Positions 57,923 through 64,000 of a DNA stretch of 64,000 nucleotides are shown piece by piece. The notes beneath the pieces are model-generated. The model searched no databases and had not been told where the DNA came from. It saw nothing but the letters and a program-made list of their open reading frames with translations. Position numbers and translations under genes: made by a program. Positions within the stretch are counted from its first letter, which is position 1. Every line of letters begins with the position of its first letter. Origin of the DNA: Primulina eburnea (lineage: Eukaryota > Streptophyta > Magnoliopsida > Lamiales > Gesneriaceae); assembly GCF_022965805.1 (NCBI RefSeq), contig NC_133117.1:13230183-13294182 (forward strand), given 5' to 3'.

Positions 57923-58430
57923 ACCAAGTCTGAGATACTTTTCTCTCCATGCACTTGTGGAGAATGCAATAATCTTCTGAAGATTGCATGAAATTGTACT
58001 TAAGAAATAATAATTTTTGATCTTGGAATTGGTACAAAAAAGGATAATTCAGTTGACATTTCATTGTGGGGGGATAGATTTACTAATTTTGAGCTCAAAA
58101 TCAAATTAGATGTTCTTATTAGATCTTATTCTCTGTAGATCTCACATAGAAACAAACTTGTGGAACACAATAATTGGTTTGTTTCCTAGGCAAATTCTAT
58201 ATGGAGGTTCGTACTACAATAGGCGAGGATTCTCTAAATAGTTTTATTTTCATGGTCATGTAAATTCTGCAAACTTACATGAAGGTAAAAATTGTAAGAA
58301 AATTGTGACCCGTAACTGTAAAATAAACGTGTTGAAAATTTGTACATGGCAGCCACAAATTTTGAAAATTGAGATACGTATACAAATTTGATTTGTATCT
58401 CGAGCTCCCAAAACACTCGGTGATGGTTTG
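57923..58430. other. Unassigned, possibly LTR U3
   Basis: No ORF of interest. It may be the upstream part of the LTR whose TATA box is at 58439, but no LTR start is evident. Confidence 0.4.
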
Positions 58431-58658
58431 AGTGTGCCTATAAATACCGAAGGCATTGAGGTCCCTAAACACACAATCTCATACAGAAAAAACACCATCT
58501 AAAGGAGTGTTGGAGTGTTTAGAAGGCTTCAACCGAAAGGAAATCAGAAAGCTTCAACAAATTTTCAATGGCCGGACGTAATTCTCGATTAAGCTTCCGC
58601 ATATTATATCATGTTCGTGTATACGTGCAAAAACATGATTTTGAGAAAAATTCTAACA
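58431..58658 (+). repeat. Copia-like 5' LTR end with TATA box
   Basis: TATAAATAC (58439-58447), a transcript-like segment, and an LTR end GAAAAATTCTAACA directly followed by a PBS-like sequence. No coding region or second LTR is seen, so it is a fragment. Confidence 0.6.
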
Positions 58659-58673
58659 TTTAGTATCAGAGCC
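58659..58673 (+). other. Primer-binding site of the LTR fragment
   Basis: TTTAGTATCAGAGCC, one base from the common TTTGGTATCAGAGCC, a Met-tRNA site of copia elements. Confidence 0.6.
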
Positions 58674-59111
58674 GTGATACCTCTACCTTGAAAATTTGTT
58701 TTCTGAAAAATTCGCTCTAGGGAAAATTTTACGTAAAACATGAAATTGAAAATTGGATAAAATGATATTAAGAAACTTACCTGAGAAATTTGTTCTTGAT
58801 TGCACCTTGAAGCCGGAGATTATAATTGATTTTTTGAATTAGAAATGAGAAATTTTGCTTCGGAGAGAAAGTTGCAGAAAAACATTTTCTCAGATGTTGA
58901 AGAAGAAGCAAATAATGCAATTGTAATGCAAAGGTGCATGTATTCATTTAATATTCAGACAAAGCATTCCTATAATAAATTAGAATAAGACCCACGTTTG
59001 AATTGACCATGAAAAGTGTCGGTTGAATTTGATGATTGAGTGTATTTCTCAATTATTATTAATTTTTTTTTAAAAAAAATTATATTAAATGTGGGACCCA
59101 CGAAAATTTCA
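58674..59111. other. Retroelement leader remnant and AT-rich flank
   Basis: Short internal-looking sequence after the PBS, then AT-rich DNA. No gag frame can be recognised. Confidence 0.4.
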
Positions 59112-59520
59112 CAAAGGGAGAATTGGAGAAAAATCCCCATCCAGAAACTGAAATTTGTGTTCAGTACCTATGTCAGAATTTTTTTAACTGCACTCCCTCA
59201 CAAACAAAAAACTTTATTTTACGGTACCTGTGTAAAAAAAATTCGTATTTAGCGACGGTTTTAAAACAACCGTCGCTATTTACATATAGCGACGGATATA
59301 CAACCGTCGCAGAAGTTTTTGAGCTCCACTTCCTGACATATCAAAATAAAAAAAAAATTCGTATTTAGCGACGGTTTAAAAAAACCCGTCGCTAACTAAA
59401 TATAGCGACGGATATTAAAAACCGTCGCTAAGTTTAAAAATGCACGTCGGTCATAGCAACGGTTTAAACAAAAACCGTCGCTATTTTATCCATTTTTTAA
59501 AATTTTTCTCTTACACGATT
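59112..59520 (+). repeat. Left terminal inverted repeat
   Basis: It holds the outer TIR, the run AACTGCACTCCCTCACAAA, several TAGCGACGG/CCGTCGCTA pairs and the inner match TCTTACACGATT. A 90-bp insertion relative to the right arm carries extra TAGCGACGG hairpins. Confidence 0.85.
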
Positions 59521-62500
59521 GTGTACATAAATTGAGAATTTGAGCATATATTCTAAGATGAGCTACTAACAAAAAATGCAAACTCATGTCTCGATTTAAT
59601 GAAGTAAGAGTTGAGAAATCAACTTTTTACCATGGTTTTAATCCACCTAACACAAGTCAGTAGCATAATAATTTCCAGCACAAAATAGGTTAATTCAATG
59701 AGAATTTGAGCACTATTGAGCACATAAATTGGGAATTTGAGCATATATTCCAAGGAGAACTACTAGCATAAAAAATCAAACTCATATATCAATTTATTGA
59801 GTAAGAGTTAGGAAATCAACTACTTACCATGATTTTAATATACCTAACCAGAGTTGATAACCTAATAATACTCAGCACAAAATAGGTTAATTTCATCACA
59901 CAAACACAACAATTTTAGTATATATCGTACTCTATTACATACATAAATTGAGAATTTGATTGCGAGGGACCACTACCATAAAAAAGTAAACTCATATATC
60001 AATTTATTGAGTAAGAGTTGGGAAACTAACTCCTTACCATGATTTTAATCTACATAACAAAAGTCAATATCATAATAATATTCAGCACAAAATAGACTAA
60101 TTTCACCATACAACCAAAACAATTTCAGTATATTTCATATTATATTAGGTACACAAATTGGGAATTTTTGAGCATAAATTTTGAGGGAAACCACTAACAT
60201 AAAAATGCAAACTCGTGTCTCAATTTAATGAGTAAGAGTTGAAAAACAACTCATTACCTTGAATTTAAGCTATTTAACAAAAATAAATATCATAATAATA
60301 TTCAGAACAAAATAAGTTGATTCAAGTATACAACCACAACAATTTCAGTACATTTTGTACTCTCTTGGGTACATAAATTGAAAATTTGAGCATATATTAC
60401 AAGGGGAACCAGTAGCATAAAAAAGCAAACTCGTGTCTCGGTCTATTGATTAAGATTTGAGAAGTCAAATCATTACCATGATTTTAATCAACGAACAAAA
60501 GTCAATATCATAATAATATTTAGCACAAAATAGGGTAAAACCACCACACAACCACAACAATTTCAATATTTTTTTATGTATTATATTGGGTACATGAATG
60601 AAGAATTTGAGCATAAATTTTTAGAGAAACCACTAGCATAAAAATGCAAATTCATGCCTCAATTTTAATGAGTAAGAGTTGAGAAACCAACTTTTTACCA
60701 TGATTTTAGTCCACCTAACACAACATTTTCAGTATACAACCACAACAATTTAAGTATATTCCATACTCTATTGTGTACATAAATTGAGAATCTGAGCATA
60801 TATTCTAAGAAGAACTACTAACAAAAAAATACAAACTCATGTCTCGATTTAATGAAATAAGAGTTGGGAAATCAACTCTTTACCATGGTTTTAATCCACC
60901 TAACACAAGTCAGTAGCATAATAATTTCCAGCACAAAATAGGTTAATTCAAGCATACAGTCACAATAATTTCAGTATATTTCATACACTATTGAGCACAT
61001 AAATTGAGAATTTGAGCATATATTCCAAAGAGAACTACTAGCATAAAAAATCAAACTCATATCTCAATTTATTGAGTAAGAGTTAGGAAACCAACTACTT
61101 ACCATGATTTAATATACCTAACAAAAGTTGATATCATAATAATACTCATCACAAAATAGGTTAATTTCATCACACAAACACAACAATTTTAGTATCTATC
61201 GTATTCTATTACATACATAAATTGAGAATTTGATTCCGAGGGGGACCACTAGCATAAAAAGTAAACTCATATATCAATTTATTGAGTAAGAGTTGGGAAA
61301 CCAACTCCTTACCATGATTTTAATCTACATAACAAAAGTCAATATCATAATAATATTCAGCACAAAATAGGGTAATTTCACCATACAACCAAAACAATTT
61401 CAGTATATTTCATATTATATTAGGTACACAAATTGAGAATTTGAGCATAATTTCGAGAGAAACCAATAACATTACTCGTGTCTCAATTTAATGAGTAAGA
61501 GTTGAGAAACAACTCATTACCATGATTTGAAGCTATTTAACAAAAGTCAATATCATAATAATATTCAGAACAAAATAAGTTGATTCAAGTATACAACCAC
61601 AACAATTTCAGTATATTTCGTACTCTAATTGGTACATAAATTGAGAATTTGAGCATATATTCCAAGGAGAACTACTAGCATAAAAAATCAAACCCATATC
61701 TCAATTTATTGAGTAAGATTTAGGAAACCAACTACTTACCATGATTTTAATATACCTAACAAAAGTTGATATCATAATAATACTCAACACAAAATAGGTT
61801 AATTTCATCACACAAACACAACAATTTTAGTATATATCGTACTCTATTACATACATAAATTGAGAATTTGATTCCGAGGGGGACCACTAGCATAAAAAAG
61901 TAAACTCATATATCAATTTATTGAGTAACAGTTGGGAAGTCAACTCATTACCATGATTTTAATCAACGAACAAAAGTCGATATCATAATAATATTTAGCA
62001 CAAAATAGGGTAAAACCACCACACAACCACAACAATTTCAATATTTTTTTATGTATTATATTGGGTACATGAATGAAGAATTTGAGCATAAATTTTTAGA
62101 GAAACCACTAGCATAAAAATGCAAATTCATGCCTCAATTTTAATGAGTAAGAGTTGAGAAACCAACTTTTTACCATGATTTTAGTCCACCTAACACAACA
62201 TTTTCAGTATACAACCACAACAATTTAAGTATATTCCATACTCTATTGTGTACATAAATTGAGAATCTGAGCATATATTCTGAGAAGAACTACTAACAAA
62301 AAAATACAAACTCATGTCTCGATTTAATGAAATAAGAGTTGGGAAATCAACTCTTTACCATGGTTTTAATCCACCTAACACAAGTCAGTAGCATAATAAT
62401 TTCCAGCACAAAATAGGTTAATTCAAGCATACAATCACAATAATTTCAGTATATTTCATACACTATTGAGCACATAAATTGGGAATTTGAGCATATATTC

Positions 62501-62960
62501 CAAAGAGAACTACTAGCATAAAAAATCAAACTCATATCTCAATTTATTGAGTAAGAGTTAGGAAACCAACTACTTACCATGATTTTAATATACCTAACAA
62601 AAGTTGATATCATAATAATACTCAACACAAAATAGGTTAATTTCATCACCGAAACACAACAATTTTAGTATATATCGTACTCTATTACATATACATAAAT
62701 TGAAAATTTGATTCCGAGGGAGACCACTAGCATAAAAAAGTAAACGCATATATCAATTTATTGAGTAAGAGTTGGGAAACCAACTCCTTACCATGATTTT
62801 AATCTACATAACAAAAGTCAATATCATAATAATATTCAGCACAAAATAGGGTAATTTCACTATCAACCAAAATAATTTCAGTATATTTCATATTATATTA
62901 GATACACAAATTGGGAGTTTGAGCATAAATTTCAAGGGAAACCTCTAACATATATTACCG
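59521..62960 (+). repeat. Satellite-like array of about 210-bp monomers with higher-order repeat
   Basis: About 17 diverged monomers marked by TTACCATGATTTTAATCTAC, CATAATAATATTCAGCACAA and TAAATTGAGAATTTGAGCAT, spaced mostly 184-223 bp. A block starting at 60591 (TACATGAATGAAGAATTTGA) recurs nearly identical at 62066, giving a higher-order period of about 1475 bp, or seven monomers. Confidence 0.88.
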
Positions 62961-63109
62961 TGATTTTGGTCTACATAATACAAGACCATATAAAAGACAC
63001 AAAATATAATAATTCAGGCATAATATCTCGAAAATATGGTATAATTTGGTTACAAATGAGAATATAACATGAGAATTTGAGCATAAATATGTCCTGAACC
63101 GTTCATAGT

Positions 63110-63240
63110 AGTCTAATATCTCGACGGATTTTAATTAGCGACTGTTTAATAAATCGTCGCTACAATTAGCGACGGTAGGTTCATGAGTTCCGTCGCTAAT
63201 TTTAGCGATAGTTAATTCGTGATTTTTGTCACTAATATTT
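63110..63240. repeat. Inner TAGCGACGG-type repeats
   Basis: Diverged TTAGCGAC(GG)/CCGTCGCTAA pairs lie just inside the right arm, some decayed (AGCGATAGTTAATTC). They have no exact counterpart on the left. Confidence 0.65.
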
Positions 63241-63327
63241 TCAATAAAAAAATTATTTTTAATAATTTAATAAATCTAAAAAAACATACAATTCGAATAG
63301 GCTAACAATATTAATTATCTTAACTAA

Positions 63328-63435
63328 CACTTAAAAAATTTACTAGAAAATTAAAGCGAAAAAATTTACCCTAAATCGAAACACTTAAAAAATTTACCAG
63401 AAAATTAAAGCGAAAAAATTTACCCTAAATCGAAA
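63328..63435 (+). repeat. 54-bp tandem duplication
   Basis: CACTTAAAAAATTTAC(T/C)AG... is repeated once with period 54 (63328-63381 and 63382-63435), with one visible difference. Confidence 0.9.
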
Positions 63436-63439
63436 CTAA

Positions 63440-63815
63440 AATCGTGTAAGAAGAAAAATTTTAAGTGTTGTGAAGTGGTAAAATCGTGTGGGAGAGAAGT
63501 GTGTGTGGTAAAATGGATCAAATAGCGACAGTTTTTGTTTAAACCGTCGCTATTAGCGACGGCAATAAAAACCGTCGCTATGAGCGACGGCAATACAAAC
63601 TGTCGCTATTAGCGACGGTATTAAAAACCGTCGCATTGTTAAATGTAGCGACAGTTGTATTTTTAAAACCGTCGCTAAATACGAATTTTTTTTTCACAGC
63701 TACCGTGAAATAAAGTTTTTGATTTGTGAGGGAGTGCAGTTAAAAAAATTCTGACATAGGTACTGAACACAAATTTCAGTTTTTGGATGGAGATTTTTCT
63801 CCAATTCTCCCTTTG
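63440..63815 (-). repeat. Right terminal inverted repeat
   Basis: Complement of 59112-59520 with indels. It includes six to seven TAGCGACGG/CCGTCGCTA half-sites at 63524-63680 and the complement of AACTGCACTCCCTCACAAA. Confidence 0.85.
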
Positions 63816-64000
63816 ACAAAATTGTCAATTTTCGGTAAAGTTTTTTTAATTATTATTATTATTATTTTAATAATAATTAATTAATAAATAAATAATGATT
63901 AATGTGTAATTAAGTTATATGTATAATTTAGTATACATATAGCATTTAGTTATTAATTAGTACACATTAAAAACAATTTCAAATTCAGTGCAATTTTCAA
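63816..64000. other. AT-rich flank
   Basis: ATT/TAA-rich sequence with a (TTA)n stretch near 63853. Nothing else recognised. Confidence 0.5.

Larger units (their letters stand above)
59112..63815. mobile_element. 4.7-kb long-TIR element (MULE-like), non-coding, with satellite core
   Basis: CAAAGGGAGAATTGGAGAAA at 59112 is the inverted match of the end near 63815. The inverted repeats run about 380-410 bp with indels. No transposase or ORF above about 80 codons exists inside. Long TIRs and lack of coding suggest a non-autonomous Mutator-like element, but no clear 9-bp TSD is seen (AAAATT occurs at 59103 and 63818, not symmetrically placed), so the superfamily stays open. Confidence 0.7.

Noticed and set aside
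59040..59368. Two 70-81 codon ORFs at the left end of the long-TIR element
   Set aside because: They span the inverted repeat and the TAGCGACGG motifs. The mirrored sequence at the right end does not keep an equivalent frame.

Overview
This window looks like gene-poor, repeat-packed heterochromatin from a flowering plant, probably a eudicot. The evidence is chromovirus-type Ty3/gypsy and Ty1/copia elements with LTRs of 1.6-2.8 kb, primer-binding sites matching plant initiator-Met tRNA, a CACTA-like end, a MITE and AT-rich spacers. I recognise no host protein-coding gene, rRNA or tRNA. Nearly every long open frame belongs to a retrotransposon, most of them broken.

Left block (1-38093). Bases 1-3744 are the 3' part of a gypsy element (A). 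A short unassigned flank follows, then a three-level nest that target-site duplications (TSDs) resolve exactly. Gypsy element B (4096-38088, TSD TCACC) is interrupted just before its polypurine tract by copia element C (10696-36199, TSD GAAAT). The 5' LTR of C is interrupted by gypsy element D on the minus strand (11487-21743, TSD GAATC). C also carries a tandem array of about 1771-bp units, each made of most of an LTR plus PBS plus leader, giving four primer-binding sites in a row. D is the youngest-looking autonomous-type element. It has a probable GT-AG intron between gag and protease, so an unspliced RNA would encode Gag only and a spliced RNA Gag-Pol.

Middle (38094-39568). Small elements: a MITE with GTGAGAC termini, a decayed CACTA end with subterminal repeats, a 45-codon orphan ORF, and an LTR remnant with a TATA box.

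Right block (39569-57922). Copia element F (minus strand, 3' LTR 39569-41625) holds gypsy element G in its leader (45503-55029, minus strand, TSD TGGGA). G in turn holds a solo LTR H (49313-51262, plus strand, TSD ATTCT). Beyond the F leader are two LTR pieces in the opposite orientation; one is a roughly 1.55-kb inverted copy of the F LTR.

Right end (57923-64000). A copia-like LTR end with TATA box and PBS, then a 4.7-kb element with terminal inverted repeats of about 400 bp full of TAGCGACGG hairpins. Its core is a satellite-like array of about 210-bp monomers with a higher-order period of about 1475 bp. It has no coding capacity.

The cross-cutting theme is that unrelated elements each carry their own cluster of short quasi-palindromic repeats, mostly GC-rich and set in AT-rich DNA, in the LTR or near the promoter. 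B, G and H also share an RNA-like hairpin late in the LTR with a compensatory base-pair change.
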